From: Tritonibacter litoralis | Lineage (GTDB): Bacteria > Pseudomonadota > Alphaproteobacteria > Rhodobacterales > Rhodobacteraceae | Reading direction: 5' to 3' | Length of the DNA stretch: 64,000 nt | Assembly (NCBI RefSeq): GCF_009496005.1 | Contig: NZ_WIBF01000006.1 | Location: forward strand, 62,001 to 126,000 | In this document: one piece after another, positions 35,397 through 44,113 of the stretch | How the letters are laid out: every line of letters starts with the position of its first letter | Position numbering within the stretch: the stretch's first letter is position 1 | Translations under genes and position numbers: made by a program | Notes under the pieces: generated by a model | What the model saw: only the letters and a program-made list of their open reading frames with translations | The model's database searches: none | Told to the model about the DNA's origin: nothing

Positions 35397-36176
35397 TCAA
35401 TCCGCTAGTCTTTCGCGGGCTGCAAAAATTGCGGTCAGCCATGCTGTCGATAGGGCGCGATTACCAGAATGGTCACCGTTCGGCACGACGATCAGTTCGT
35501 TGGATATGCCCAAACTGTCCAGATGTTCAGCATAGTTTTGACTAAGTAGAGTTGGCGTGATCGCATCTTGGTTGCCAGAAATCAGAGTGACATGAGCCGC
35601 AGTAGATGGGCTGAAATCTTTGGGTGAAACAGACCGAACAATCGTATCCTCCGGCCACTGAGGGTTCAGTTCTTGCCACACGTCAAGGTCACACGGACAA
35701 GCCACTAAGATCACCTCGTCGGCAATGTCGTTTCCGAAAGAAAGCGCAAGCGCCAACTGCGCCGCGCCTCCGGAATGCCCGATCGCCACAACAGGTCCAT
35801 TTTGGCCAATCCGCTCGAGGTTCTTCGCGATCATTTTAGCGTTCTCAATGGTATACTGGTCGCGGCGTCCGAAATTTTCGCCAGGACTTTGCCGCCCCCA
35901 TGGATCCCGATATCCAGGACGGAGTAACATATGCACAGTGGCTTCGGGAATGCGGCGCGCGATATCCGCACCAAAAGCGAAATAACTCAATGGGTCGCCG
36001 CCATTGCCTTCGTCGCCATGCAACATAACAATCGACAATTCAGAGCCATTCCCAATCTGTAGCCCGTCCAAAGTGTCTTGCGATATGGCCGGCGTGCCAA
36101 ACGCCACCAAAAAAGCGAGTATCAGATGCTTCAAAGCGAATGCTGGTTTCACGTTTCCAAGCGCAGCGGGTTTCAT
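35397..36176 (-). CDS. secreted alpha/beta hydrolase
   Basis: 259 residues from ATG 36176; earlier in-frame starts reach 36263, but 36176 gives a proper signal peptide (LKHLILAFLVAFGTPAISQ). Alpha/beta-hydrolase features: SIVMLHGDEGNGGD (oxyanion-side HG), the nucleophile elbow GHSGGAAQLAL with Ser, Asp in SGNQDAITP, and His in VVPNGDHSGN. Esterase or peptidase activity in the periplasm is likely; the substrate is unknown. Base composition is lower in GC than upstream genes, and the gene lies at the edge of the accessory region flanked by direct repeats. Confidence 0.75.
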   Translation of the reverse strand: MKPAALGNVKPAFALKHLILAFLVAFGTPAISQDTLDGLQIGNGSELSIVMLHGDEGNGGDPLSYFAFGADIARRIPEATVHMLLRPGYRDPWGRQSPGENFGRRDQYTIENAKMIAKNLERIGQNGPVVAIGHSGGAAQLALALSFGNDIADEVILVACPCDLDVWQELNPQWPEDTIVRSVSPKDFSPSTAAHVTLISGNQDAITPTLLSQNYAEHLDSLGISNELIVVPNGDHSGNRALSTAWLTAIFAARERLAD

Positions 36177-36631
36177 AAGCGATAGGCTTTCCAGTTTCTT
36201 TCTTCGCATACAGACATTCGCAGCAGCGCAGAAAAACTGCAACATTGGGCTCGCTGCACCCATTCGCCGACCAACTGCAGAACCTCTCCTTTGATGGACC
36301 CCTCACCCTATGCGGACAAACAGATTTTGATCAACTGGCGACGCACGGCGGACTAAGGGTGAATTCGCTGCGCGAGCGCCGAGGTCTGCTTTCAAAAAGC
36401 ACCCTGCCAAAAACGGTCGTTTGTGACCAATGACGCGCGCTCAATCCACGCGCGAGCGTGAGCTGTAGTTGGAGCACCTGTCGGCCAAGACGTCCGGGTT
36501 TGCTTTGTGGACACTCGTCGAAGCGGAGTGACCGTGAAAATCGGACACTGGGGAGCAACCGAAAACAGTTTCCTGGCACTTGTCACAGCCAATGTGCTGA
36601 TGGAACTACAACCGCACTCAGATGACAGAAC
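36177..36631. other. non-coding left margin of the accessory island
   Basis: About 450 bases holding direct repeat A (36244-36357) and GC-rich relic-like sequence with no intact frame I can name. Includes aaaaacggtcgttt at 36411, a string that also occurs near repeat B at 38542. Confidence 0.5.
36244..36357 (+). repeat. direct repeat A bounding the accessory island
   Basis: About 114 bases alignable to 38693-38806 in the same orientation. The last 78 bases, starting gaacctctcctttgatggac, differ at about five positions; the first part is more diverged. Not a coding frame in either place. Separation of the two copies is about 2.45 kb. Confidence 0.8.
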
Positions 36632-37804
36632 TTAGTTTCGCAAGGATTCGCTCGGCATATAGAACCCTCCATACAGCTCGCCGAACCCATGCTTCTCGAT
36701 CGAGTTCGAAAATTGACTACGGAGCTTCTCAACATAAGAAAATACTTCATTTTTTGGTGGGTTCATTTGTATCTCATTTAAGTGCGGATTCTTTCTTTCA
36801 AATTCGCATATTACCGCTATTGCATTGTCGAGGGGAAAGTCGAATCTACACGATTCAACCAGTGGTTTAAGCGCGTCTATTTCGCTCCACGAATAAAATT
36901 TGCCCCCAATGTGAGCGCCTCCGTGGCCACGAAGATGTAAGAAAATGACCTCCATGATATATTGATATCTTGCAATTGTGCGAGAAATTATTTTCTCCGA
37001 TGCTCCACTCAACATACTAAAGTTGGATTCGAAAACGAGTTCACGTAGCGCATCCATAGATAGTAATGATTGCATCACGTGCCCGATTGTTACCTCGAAC
37101 TGCTCGAATATATTATCATTGAGAGGATCGTATGGGCGCCAGTGCGTCTGCAGAAAGGTTGCCGCAATAGAAACCCCCGCAAAATCTGCATCAACCTCTT
37201 CATCAGAAATGCCAATGGCGTTGTTATATCGATTACGCCGAACGCGATCTGCCCTCTCCACATCGTAAGGGAACAGACTTCCTGGACAGTTTCCAACTAA
37301 GTGGCCTATCTCATGGCATATGATAGTTGATCGAGCAGATTCCATTGTAGATTCGTGAGAGTCATATCGATACTGCCTATTTATAGGCATAGGCTCGCCG
37401 CGAAATTTAGAAAGGCTGGATATAATTGAACAGTAGTAATTCATGAGTTCACTACTCCAATGGAACCGACCGTAACTTAGAGCTGTTTCGCAAACGGACA
37501 AAATTGCCTTTCCAGTTGCGACTTCGCGCTGTCGGAAGTATCGGCATTGCAATGCGTAAGATACTGCATCCAGAACGCGGAGTTCGTCATGAATAATCAG
37601 TCGGTCTTCTGGCACGCAGTACGCACGACGTGTTATGTCAAACCGCACCTCTAGCTCTATGTCGGATATCTCTTCGGCCCAGTCCAATTTCTTGTTGTAT
37701 CTTAAATGGCTCAGCCAATCCCTAAGATCAGCTACGCAATGGGCGCTATGCTCGAAAGAAGCACTTTGGCACGTGCGTTTTTCGCAAGCCTGCCTTAGGT
37801 ACAT
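36632..37804 (-). CDS. uncharacterised HEIGH zinc-metalloprotease-like protein
   Basis: 390 residues from ATG 37804, one base after the stop of the upstream small gene. Residues 164-168 are HEIGH within STIICHEIGHLVGN, a zincin motif; 35 residues on, E203-V-D-A-D207 in DEEVDADFAG fits the third-ligand motif of gluzincins such as M48 or ImmA/IrrE-type peptidases. The rest does not match a family I know; no signal peptide or membrane span is evident, and the C-terminal third is helical. Base composition is clearly AT-richer than the flanking genes, indicating transfer. Coupling to the small gene suggests a two-component accessory function such as defence, toxin control or stress signalling; this is inference. 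Confidence 0.7.
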   Translation of the reverse strand: MYLRQACEKRTCQSASFEHSAHCVADLRDWLSHLRYNKKLDWAEEISDIELEVRFDITRRAYCVPEDRLIIHDELRVLDAVSYALQCRYFRQREVATGKAILSVCETALSYGRFHWSSELMNYYCSIISSLSKFRGEPMPINRQYRYDSHESTMESARSTIICHEIGHLVGNCPGSLFPYDVERADRVRRNRYNNAIGISDEEVDADFAGVSIAATFLQTHWRPYDPLNDNIFEQFEVTIGHVMQSLLSMDALRELVFESNFSMLSGASEKIISRTIARYQYIMEVIFLHLRGHGGAHIGGKFYSWSEIDALKPLVESCRFDFPLDNAIAVICEFERKNPHLNEIQMNPPKNEVFSYVEKLRSQFSNSIEKHGFGELYGGFYMPSESLRN

Positions 37805-37805
37805 C

Positions 37806-38084
37806 TCAATTCAGAACGTTTTTTATGTACTTTGCAATGTCCTTGATTGATGCGACTTTTATATGAATGCCGTCATTGTCAATCGTGAGTATCTTTCCCT
37901 TTGCGAGCCAGTAACCAAGTGTGACGTAGATGAATGGATCCTTGTTATCGACAACAAATCTTACTAAATCAGTCCCATCGAAACCATGTTCCTTCGTTTC
38001 TCGTAGGATTGGGATCTCTACTTGGTGGACTGTCATAATTCCGCGAAATTCGTCGCTATCACTTTGCTTGATTAGTATTTCCAT
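37806..38084 (-). CDS. small hypothetical protein coupled to the metalloprotease-like gene
   Basis: 92 residues, ATG at 38084. Mixed alpha-beta, mildly acidic, no signal peptide (MEILIKQSDSDEFRG... TLGYWLAKGKILTIDN... VASIKDIAKYIKNVLN). I recognise no family. Its stop (37806-37808) is separated by one base from the ATG of the 390-residue protease-like gene, and that ATG lacks a good ribosome-binding site, so the pair is translationally coupled with the small protein made first. A regulator, inhibitor or substrate of the protease are possible roles. Confidence 0.6.
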   Translation of the reverse strand: MEILIKQSDSDEFRGIMTVHQVEIPILRETKEHGFDGTDLVRFVVDNKDPFIYVTLGYWLAKGKILTIDNDGIHIKVASIKDIAKYIKNVLN

Positions 38085-38864
38085 AATGCTATCCTTATAT
38101 ATTCTAGCCTGTTGCTGAATCAGTCAGTCCTTGGGTGGCGGCATTCATTTATCGTCTAGCATACTTATTGGTGCTTGTAAGGAGCGAGTATCGCTCGGTG
38201 TTTCTGAGCGCGATAAGGACATAAGGAAGCGCATTGGGACGTCGAAGGTGGGCTGATCAGGCAAACCAAGCGACACTGAGGCTCGTACGCGGTCAAGCCT
38301 TCATGAAAGCGGCTGGGAGGCTATGCTGATGACAGTGTCGGCGTGGTCTCCTTCGCGAATCGGTCCTTCAAACCTCAATTATTGTCAGATCAAAGTGCAT
38401 TGGCGAGCTTTGAGAGGCCTTGAGAGTTGTCCTTGAGGACGGCGCCAGTTGCAGGAACGTCCGGGATGGAGCTTCATCCTGACTTTCGGTTCATTGGAGG
38501 CTTTTCAATCTGGAGATGATCCCGACTCTGCCGTCCGGGGCAAAAACGGTCGTTTTTGTCACAGCCGTTGCGGACGCCGGAATCGTTGAAAAATCTTGTG
38601 CCACAAACCCTTGGCAAAACTGCCTTTGATTTTGTCACGTTTTTGGCCGCCCTTGAAATGCGGTCATTGGTGCAAGCTGCAGCATCAGGTAAATTGGGCT
38701 CTCAGCCTCCATTCGCCGCGCCTAGTACGAACCTCTCCTTTGATGGACCCCTCAGCCTATACGGACATACAGATTTTGATCAACTGGTGACGCACGGCGG
38801 ACAAAGCCGCCGTCACTAATGAAGTGTTTAATGACTGCATTCTCCCGAAAGGAACGCTCGATGT
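38085..38864. other. non-coding right margin of the accessory island
   Basis: About 780 bases. No intact gene is convincing on either strand; the sequence resembles decayed DNA. Contains direct repeat B (38693-38806) and aaaaacggtcgttt at 38542. The part next to the small gene is AT-rich (ccttatatattct, 38090-38105) and may carry its promoter. Confidence 0.5.
38693..38806 (+). repeat. direct repeat B bounding the accessory island
   Basis: Copy of repeat A (36244-36357) in the same orientation, ending about 60 bases before the 3' end of fmdB. The core beginning gaacctctcctttgatggac is best conserved. Confidence 0.8.
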
Positions 38865-39194
38865 CTAATGAGAGATCATCCACGGGCGTTTGGTGGGAAA
38901 GCTTTTGGCTCCGTTTGCGTGATGAAGTGTTTTGCTTGGTTTTTTGGTTCCTCCGCCACAACATCCACAACCTGGTCCATGGTTACTGCGTTTTGGGCTA
39001 TCTGCGGAACGTTCGTTCGTTTCGTGAGCGTGACGCACGCGGCCAGATACCGCGGAAAGACGCGGCACGGTTATCATAACTCGGCGCGCCTCGATGCCAC
39101 ATTCAGGGCAAGGACAGGGGTCCTTGAAACGACTCATTGGTCGCATTTCTTCGAAAACGCCGCAGTCGTCACATTCATATTCATAGACCGGCAT
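38865..39194 (-). CDS. fmdB: FmdB family zinc-ribbon protein of the formamidase operon
   Basis: 109 residues from ATG 39194. An N-terminal zinc ribbon with two Cys pairs (YECDDCG, CPCPECG), followed by the family core (RRVMITVPRLSAVSGRVRHAHETNERS), a Cys-rich GCGCCGGG patch and the conserved C-terminus RPWMISH. FmdB proteins are small putative regulators found next to formamidase; their mechanism is not established. It is the last gene of the amide operon, 61 bases after fmdA. Confidence 0.88.
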   Translation of the reverse strand: MPVYEYECDDCGVFEEMRPMSRFKDPCPCPECGIEARRVMITVPRLSAVSGRVRHAHETNERSADSPKRSNHGPGCGCCGGGTKKPSKTLHHANGAKSFPTKRPWMISH

Positions 39195-39255
39195 GATTTG
39201 CCTCCTACTGTGTTAGAAAAACCGCCCCCAGATTGACTGGGAGCGTCGGTCTCAT

Positions 39256-40485
39256 TTACAGATCAGGTGCGAGAGGTACGTCGACGGAACCGTCCAGATA
39301 CTTGGTTGGCCCTTCCGCATTCGGCATCATGTCCCATTCAAAAATATCGTTTGGCAACCACAGCGTCGCACAAGCGTTTGGTATGTCCACGACGCCTGAG
39401 ATGTGGCCTTGGACCGGCGCCGTCCCCAAAATAGCGTATGCCTGTGCGCCGGTATAACCGAACTTTTTCAGATATTCGATCGCGTTCAAACAGGCCTGGC
39501 GATAGGCTACATGAACATCAAGGTAGTGTTGTTCGCCATATTCATCTACGCTGATGCCTTCAAAGATAAGGTAGTCGTTATATGACGGCGTGATCGGCGA
39601 TGGTTTGAAGATCGGGTTTTTGACACCGTATTTCGAGACGCCCTCTTTGATCAAAGACACTTTCAGGTGCAGCCAACCCGCCATCTCGATCGCACCACAA
39701 AAGGTGATTTCGCCATCACCCTGACTGAAGTGTAGGTCGCCCATGGAAAGCCCTGCGCCGTCCACGTAGACTGGGAAGTAGATCTTTGAACCACGACTAA
39801 GGTCTTTGATGTCACAGTTCCCGCCATGTTCACGGGGTGGAACAGTCCGCGCAGCTTCTGCTGCTGCCGCGTCGCGCTCTTCGCCTTTCATCGCGCCCAT
39901 ATGAGCGCTCTGCGTGTTTGGCAGGGCAGCCAATGGAGGTGTGCGATTTGGGTCTGAGTTAAACAACTCAGTTTCGCGAGAGTTCCACATATCCAGCATC
40001 TTACGATCTGGCAAACAACCAATTAGACCCGGATGAATCAATCCGGCATATTTCACACCGGGCACGTGGCGCGACTTCGTGAACATCCCGTCGATATCCC
40101 AGATCGACTTTTGCGCTTCGGGGAAATGCTCTGTCAGGAAGCCGCCACCATTTTGCTTTGAAAAGAATCCGTTAAAGCCCCAAAGCATGTCTTCTTTGGC
40201 ACCGATATCCAAGATTTCTACGACCAAAAGGTCACCCGGTTCAGCGCCTTTCACACCAATAGGGCCCGATAGGTAGTGAACCTGTTCCAGCTCGACATCG
40301 CGGACATCGCTCGCGTCGTCGTTGTTCTTGATCTGGCCGCCGGTCCAGTCATAGGTTTCGATTTTGAAATCATCGCCGGGCTCAACCCAGACATTAATCG
40401 GGATATCTGGATGCCAACGGTTGTGAATGTTCTCGTTTGTATGTGGGCTTTCACTAAGGTCCACAGAGATGAGCGTATCGGCCAT
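39256..40485 (-). CDS. fmdA: formamidase
   Basis: 409 residues, the usual length. FmdA/AmdA family features: HNRWHPDIP, VEPGDDFKIETYDWTGGQI, LSGPIGVKGAEPGDLLVVEILDIG, PGVKYAGLIHPGLIGCLP, PPREHGGNCDIKDLSRGSKIYFPVYVDGAGLSMGDLHFSQGDGEITFCGAIEMAG. It hydrolyses formamide to formate and ammonia in the cytoplasm. The short gap to the upstream transporter ATPase gene (26 bases) places it in one transcript with the amide/urea importer, and FmdB follows. Role in nitrogen supply is consistent with that context. Confidence 0.95.
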   Translation of the reverse strand: MADTLISVDLSESPHTNENIHNRWHPDIPINVWVEPGDDFKIETYDWTGGQIKNNDDASDVRDVELEQVHYLSGPIGVKGAEPGDLLVVEILDIGAKEDMLWGFNGFFSKQNGGGFLTEHFPEAQKSIWDIDGMFTKSRHVPGVKYAGLIHPGLIGCLPDRKMLDMWNSRETELFNSDPNRTPPLAALPNTQSAHMGAMKGEERDAAAAEAARTVPPREHGGNCDIKDLSRGSKIYFPVYVDGAGLSMGDLHFSQGDGEITFCGAIEMAGWLHLKVSLIKEGVSKYGVKNPIFKPSPITPSYNDYLIFEGISVDEYGEQHYLDVHVAYRQACLNAIEYLKKFGYTGAQAYAILGTAPVQGHISGVVDIPNACATLWLPNDIFEWDMMPNAEGPTKYLDGSVDVPLAPDL

Positions 40486-40511
40486 AACGCAATCCTTTCT
40501 TTTGACTTCCG

Positions 40512-41201
40512 TTAAACTGAGAGAAATTTTGAGACCTTGGCCTCATCCACCCCATCGCGGGGGCTGTCGTGCACGAAGGTGCCATTTTCGATGACCATCA
40601 CACGATCGGCGACGTCCAAAGCAAAGCTCAGAACCTGTTCTGACACGATGATGGTGAGGCCCTTCTGGTCGCGAATTTTGCGCAGGGTGCGTGCCATTTC
40701 GCGGATGATCGACGGCTGAATGCCCTCGGTGGGCTCATCCAGCAGCAACACCTTGGGGTTGGATGCCAACGCGCGGGCAATGGCGAGCTGCTGTTGTTGC
40801 CCACCAGAGAGATTTCCACCGCGCCGGTCTTTCATTTCCAAAAGAACCGGGAACAGCTCATAAATATCTTCGGGCACCTTTTTTTGTCCGGTGACGGTCA
40901 GACCTGTTTCAACGTTTTCTTGCACCGTCATGGAAGAAAATATCATCCGCCCCTGCGGCACATAGGCGATGCCATTGGCCACACGTTGGTGGGACTTCAT
41001 GCCTGTGACGGCTTTGTCGCCAACCACGACATCGCCACCCTTTTCAGGCACGATGCCCATCAGAGTTTTCATCAATGTGGTTTTGCCCATGCCATTGCGG
41101 CCCATGATGGCGACGATCTCACCTGGTTTGACCTTCAGGTCGAGGCTGTGCAGGATTTCACTTTCGCCATAGGAGGCGCGCAGGGATTCTACGTTCAACA
41201 T
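40512..41201 (-). CDS. urtE: amide/urea ABC transporter ATP-binding protein, UrtE type
   Basis: 229 residues. Single ABC domain: Walker A GRNGMGKTT, Q-loop region YVPQGRMIF, signature NLSGGQQQQLAI, Walker B VLLLDEPTEGIQP. The LivF/UrtE branch is marked by LNVESLRASYGESEILHSLDLKV at the start and the GIQP ending of Walker B. One of two ATPases of a hydrophobic-amino-acid-type importer whose formamidase partner gene follows directly. In Methylophilus the analogous genes are named fmd; the urt symbol marks family, not proven substrate. Confidence 0.85.
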   Translation of the reverse strand: MLNVESLRASYGESEILHSLDLKVKPGEIVAIMGRNGMGKTTLMKTLMGIVPEKGGDVVVGDKAVTGMKSHQRVANGIAYVPQGRMIFSSMTVQENVETGLTVTGQKKVPEDIYELFPVLLEMKDRRGGNLSGGQQQQLAIARALASNPKVLLLDEPTEGIQPSIIREMARTLRKIRDQKGLTIIVSEQVLSFALDVADRVMVIENGTFVHDSPRDGVDEAKVSKFLSV

Positions 41202-41216
41202 TTGGAATGCCCTTTC

Positions 41217-41957
41217 TTAATGGCCGAGGTAGACTTCAACGACTTTGGGATCGTTCTGGACGTGATCCATGGAGCCTTCGCTGAGCATCTCTCCGCGATG
41301 CAGAACCGTGACACGTGTGGCGATGTCCGCCACAAAACCCATGTCGTGTTCGATCACGATCACAGAGCGGTCCTGGATGATGCGGTTGAGCAGCTCAGCG
41401 GTTTTCTTGCGTTCTGCGACGGACATGCCCGCAACAGGCTCATCCAGCATCAAAAGCTCGGGATCTTGGATCAGTAACATTCCGATCTCTAACCATTGTT
41501 TCTGGCCATGACTGAGATAGGCGGCTTTTTCATCCAGCTGATCAGCGAGGAAAATGGTCTCGGCAATCTCCTGAATACGGTCTTGGACAACCTGATCCTG
41601 ATTGAAAAAGATCGCGCCAAACACGCCGTGACCTTTCGGATAGCTCAGCTCCAAGTTTTCAAAGACCGAAAGGTCTTCGTAAACGCTTGGGGTTTGAAAT
41701 TTCCGCCCGACACCCGCATGCACAATCTGGTCTTCGCGCATATCAAGGAGGTTCATTCCCTTGAACTTTACGGTTCCGCCTGTGGCTTTGGTGCGTCCGC
41801 AGATCAGGTCAAGGACCGTGGTCTTGCCGGCCCCGTTTGGCCCAATGATCACCCGGCATTCGTTTGGTTCGACATAAAAGCTGAGGTGGTCGACCGCCTT
41901 GAAGCCATCAAAGGAGACAGTCAGGTCTTCGACACTGAGAATAAAACGTTCTGGCAT
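41217..41957 (-). CDS. urtD: amide/urea ABC transporter ATP-binding protein, UrtD type
   Basis: 246 residues. Walker A GPNGAGKTT, the LivG-type extension (GRTKATGGTVKFKGMNLLDMREDQIVHAGVGRKFQTPSVYEDLSVFENLELS), and the signature region LSHGQKQWLEIGMLL, which carries SHGQKQ in place of SGGQ as is usual for UrtD. Walker B LLMLDEPVAGMS. Forms the second ATPase of the transporter; 15 bases separate its stop from the urtE start. Confidence 0.87.
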   Translation of the reverse strand: MPERFILSVEDLTVSFDGFKAVDHLSFYVEPNECRVIIGPNGAGKTTVLDLICGRTKATGGTVKFKGMNLLDMREDQIVHAGVGRKFQTPSVYEDLSVFENLELSYPKGHGVFGAIFFNQDQVVQDRIQEIAETIFLADQLDEKAAYLSHGQKQWLEIGMLLIQDPELLMLDEPVAGMSVAERKKTAELLNRIIQDRSVIVIEHDMGFVADIATRVTVLHRGEMLSEGSMDHVQNDPKVVEVYLGH

Positions 41958-41966
41958 GGTTCGCTC

Positions 41967-43094
41967 CTATTCCGCGGGTGCTTTGTTGGGGTTAGCCGCC
42001 TCTGCGGATTGGGTTTTGCTGATCAAGCGGTTGAGCAAGGGCTCGACTTTTTCAGACCACAGACCGGCCAGACCGTTGGGGAAGGCCATCACAACCGCGA
42101 TGAACAATCCGCCGAGACCCAGCAGCCAGAGTTCTGGGAAACCTTCGGAAAACGTGGTCTTGGCCAGGTTCACCAAGAGCGCGCCATAAACCGCGCCCAG
42201 GATGGACAACCGTCCGCCAACGGCGCAGAAGATCACCATCTCGATCGAGGGCACGATGCCGACAAGGGTTGGCGACATAAATCCAACCTGCAGGGTGAAC
42301 ATAGCGCCGCCCACGCCAGCAAAAGCCGCGCCAAGGCAGAAGATAAAGATCTTGAAATTCGCGACGTTATAGCCCGAAAACCGCACCCGGTCCTCTTGGT
42401 CGCGCATGGCGATCAACAGACGTCCAAGTTTTGATTTCCGCACAAACTGCGCAATCAGCAGCACCACAAACAAGAGCGCGCCATTGACAAAGTAGAGAAT
42501 ATTCTTGGCTTCATCCGTGCGGATGTCCCAGCCCAGCAGCGTGCGCAGGTCAGTGATCCCGTTTACCCCGCCAGTGTAACCTTGCTGACCAATGATCAGG
42601 ATCGTCAGGATCGCCGCGAAGGCCTGTGTGATGATGGCAAAGTAGACGCCACCCACACGACGGGTGAACATCGCAAACCCGATGATAAAAGCAAAGACAA
42701 CCGGCACCATTACCACGGCAAGCATGGTGAACGCGAGGCTATGGAACGGCTGCCACCAGATCGGCAATGCGGTCAGTTGGTTCCAGTCCATAAAGTCTGG
42801 AATGCCAGGGGTGGATTGGATCGCGGTGTTCTCTGGCGTTGAGGCCTCAAGTTTGAGAAACATCGCCATGCAGTACCCGCCAAGCCCGAAAAAGATGCCC
42901 TGGCCAAGGCTCAAAATACCGCCCGCCCCCCAGCATAGGGCCAGGCCAATCGCAACGAAGGCATAGGTCAGATATTTACCAAAGAGGTTCAGGCGGAAGG
43001 TGTCGAGTGCGAGGGGAAGAACGATGAAAATCACCGCCGCAAGGATCAAGAACCCCAGTAACTCTTTTCGATTCATATAGTTGGTGAGTGTCAT
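41967..43094 (-). CDS. urtC: amide/urea ABC transporter permease, UrtC type
   Basis: 375 residues, about ten membrane helices. LivM/UrtC features: LGKYLTYAFVAIGLALCWGAGGILSLGQGIFFGLGGYCMAMFLKLE and GRLLIAMRDQEDRVRFSGYNVANFKIFIFCLGAAFAGVGGAMFTLQVGFMSP. The conserved EAA-like loop for ATPase contact is the RDQEDRVRFSGY segment. It follows the UrtB gene by 12 bases and precedes UrtD by 9. Confidence 0.88.
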   Translation of the reverse strand: MTLTNYMNRKELLGFLILAAVIFIVLPLALDTFRLNLFGKYLTYAFVAIGLALCWGAGGILSLGQGIFFGLGGYCMAMFLKLEASTPENTAIQSTPGIPDFMDWNQLTALPIWWQPFHSLAFTMLAVVMVPVVFAFIIGFAMFTRRVGGVYFAIITQAFAAILTILIIGQQGYTGGVNGITDLRTLLGWDIRTDEAKNILYFVNGALLFVVLLIAQFVRKSKLGRLLIAMRDQEDRVRFSGYNVANFKIFIFCLGAAFAGVGGAMFTLQVGFMSPTLVGIVPSIEMVIFCAVGGRLSILGAVYGALLVNLAKTTFSEGFPELWLLGLGGLFIAVVMAFPNGLAGLWSEKVEPLLNRLISKTQSAEAANPNKAPAE

Positions 43095-43106
43095 TCCCAG
43101 GGTTCC

Positions 43107-44033
43107 TTATTTGCGGAGTTTCAGGGCAAAGAGACCTTGTGGGCGGATCATGAGGATGCCGACGACCACAAGCAGGGTGATGACCTTGGCCATCGAACCG
43201 GAGAGGAAGAACTCCATGATCGACTGCGCCTGAGAGATCGAGAATGCACTGGCAATGGTCCCCAACAGAGACGCCGCACCGCCAAAGACAACCACCAAAA
43301 AGGTGTCCACAATGTAGAGCTGCCCTGCGGTTGGACCGGTGGAGCCGATCATCGTAAAGGCTGACCCGGCGACGCCTGCAACACCACATCCGATGCCAAA
43401 GGTCAGCCGGTCGGTCCATTCGGTGTTGATCCCAACCGCACCCGCCATCACCCGATTTTGGTTGATCGCACGGACCTGGCGGCCCCAAGTGGAGCGGAAC
43501 ATCATGATGTAAACGGCTAGTGAGATGCTGACGGCCAGGACCATCACAAAAATACCGTTGATCGGAATTTCAATCAGATCGGTCAGCGGCAATGAGCCCA
43601 TCATCCAATCCGGAATAGACACACCCACTTCGCGCGCGCCGAACACGCTGCGGTAGATCTGTTGCAGAATGAGGCTGAGGCCCCAAGTGGCCAACAGGGT
43701 ATCCAGCGGCCGCTTGTAAAGGTGCCGGATCATCGCCCACTCGATAAAAAGCCCCAACGCACCAGAGGCAATAAAAGCGAGAAACATTGCAATGAAGAAG
43801 TAGATCCCAAACAGCGAAGGGAGATAGGCGGCAAATATGTTCGAGACGATATAGGTCACATAAGCGCCAAGGATCATGAATTCTCCATGCGCCATGTTGA
43901 TTACACCCATCTGTCCAAAGATGATCGCCAGGCCGAGAGCCATCAGGACAAAGACGGAAAAGAGAATTAGGCCTGCAAAGCCTTGCATGGCGAAAATAGC
44001 GCCAAGCTCGGCCATAGAGTAGTCAGCAAACAT
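43107..44033 (-). CDS. urtB: amide/urea ABC transporter permease, UrtB type
   Basis: 308 residues, about eight membrane helices. LivH/UrtB features: ALGLAIIFGQMGVINMAHGEFMILGAYVTY near the start and RAINQNRVMAGAVGINTEWTDRLTFGIGCGVAGVAGSAFTMIGSTGP in the cytoplasmic-loop region that contacts the ATPase. Partner of UrtC in forming the translocation path. An 80-base gap with a strong hairpin separates it from the binding-protein gene upstream. Confidence 0.88.
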   Translation of the reverse strand: MFADYSMAELGAIFAMQGFAGLILFSVFVLMALGLAIIFGQMGVINMAHGEFMILGAYVTYIVSNIFAAYLPSLFGIYFFIAMFLAFIASGALGLFIEWAMIRHLYKRPLDTLLATWGLSLILQQIYRSVFGAREVGVSIPDWMMGSLPLTDLIEIPINGIFVMVLAVSISLAVYIMMFRSTWGRQVRAINQNRVMAGAVGINTEWTDRLTFGIGCGVAGVAGSAFTMIGSTGPTAGQLYIVDTFLVVVFGGAASLLGTIASAFSISQAQSIMEFFLSGSMAKVITLLVVVGILMIRPQGLFALKLRK

Positions 44034-44062
44034 GCCAGCCTCCGGTCAGGGACAACGTGGGG

Positions 44063-44092
44063 AGCCAGCCCGGGGGAATGCGCGGGCTGGCT
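44063..44092 (-). promoter_or_regulatory. intercistronic stem-loop between urtA and urtB
   Basis: Ten-base perfect stem AGCCAGCCCG / CGGGCTGGCT with a ten-base loop, just after the binding-protein stop and without a T run. Such hairpins usually protect the upstream message and lower read-through, giving more binding protein than membrane parts. Confidence 0.65.
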
Positions 44093-44113
44093 TGGGGAAG
44101 TTCCAAGAGGGGT

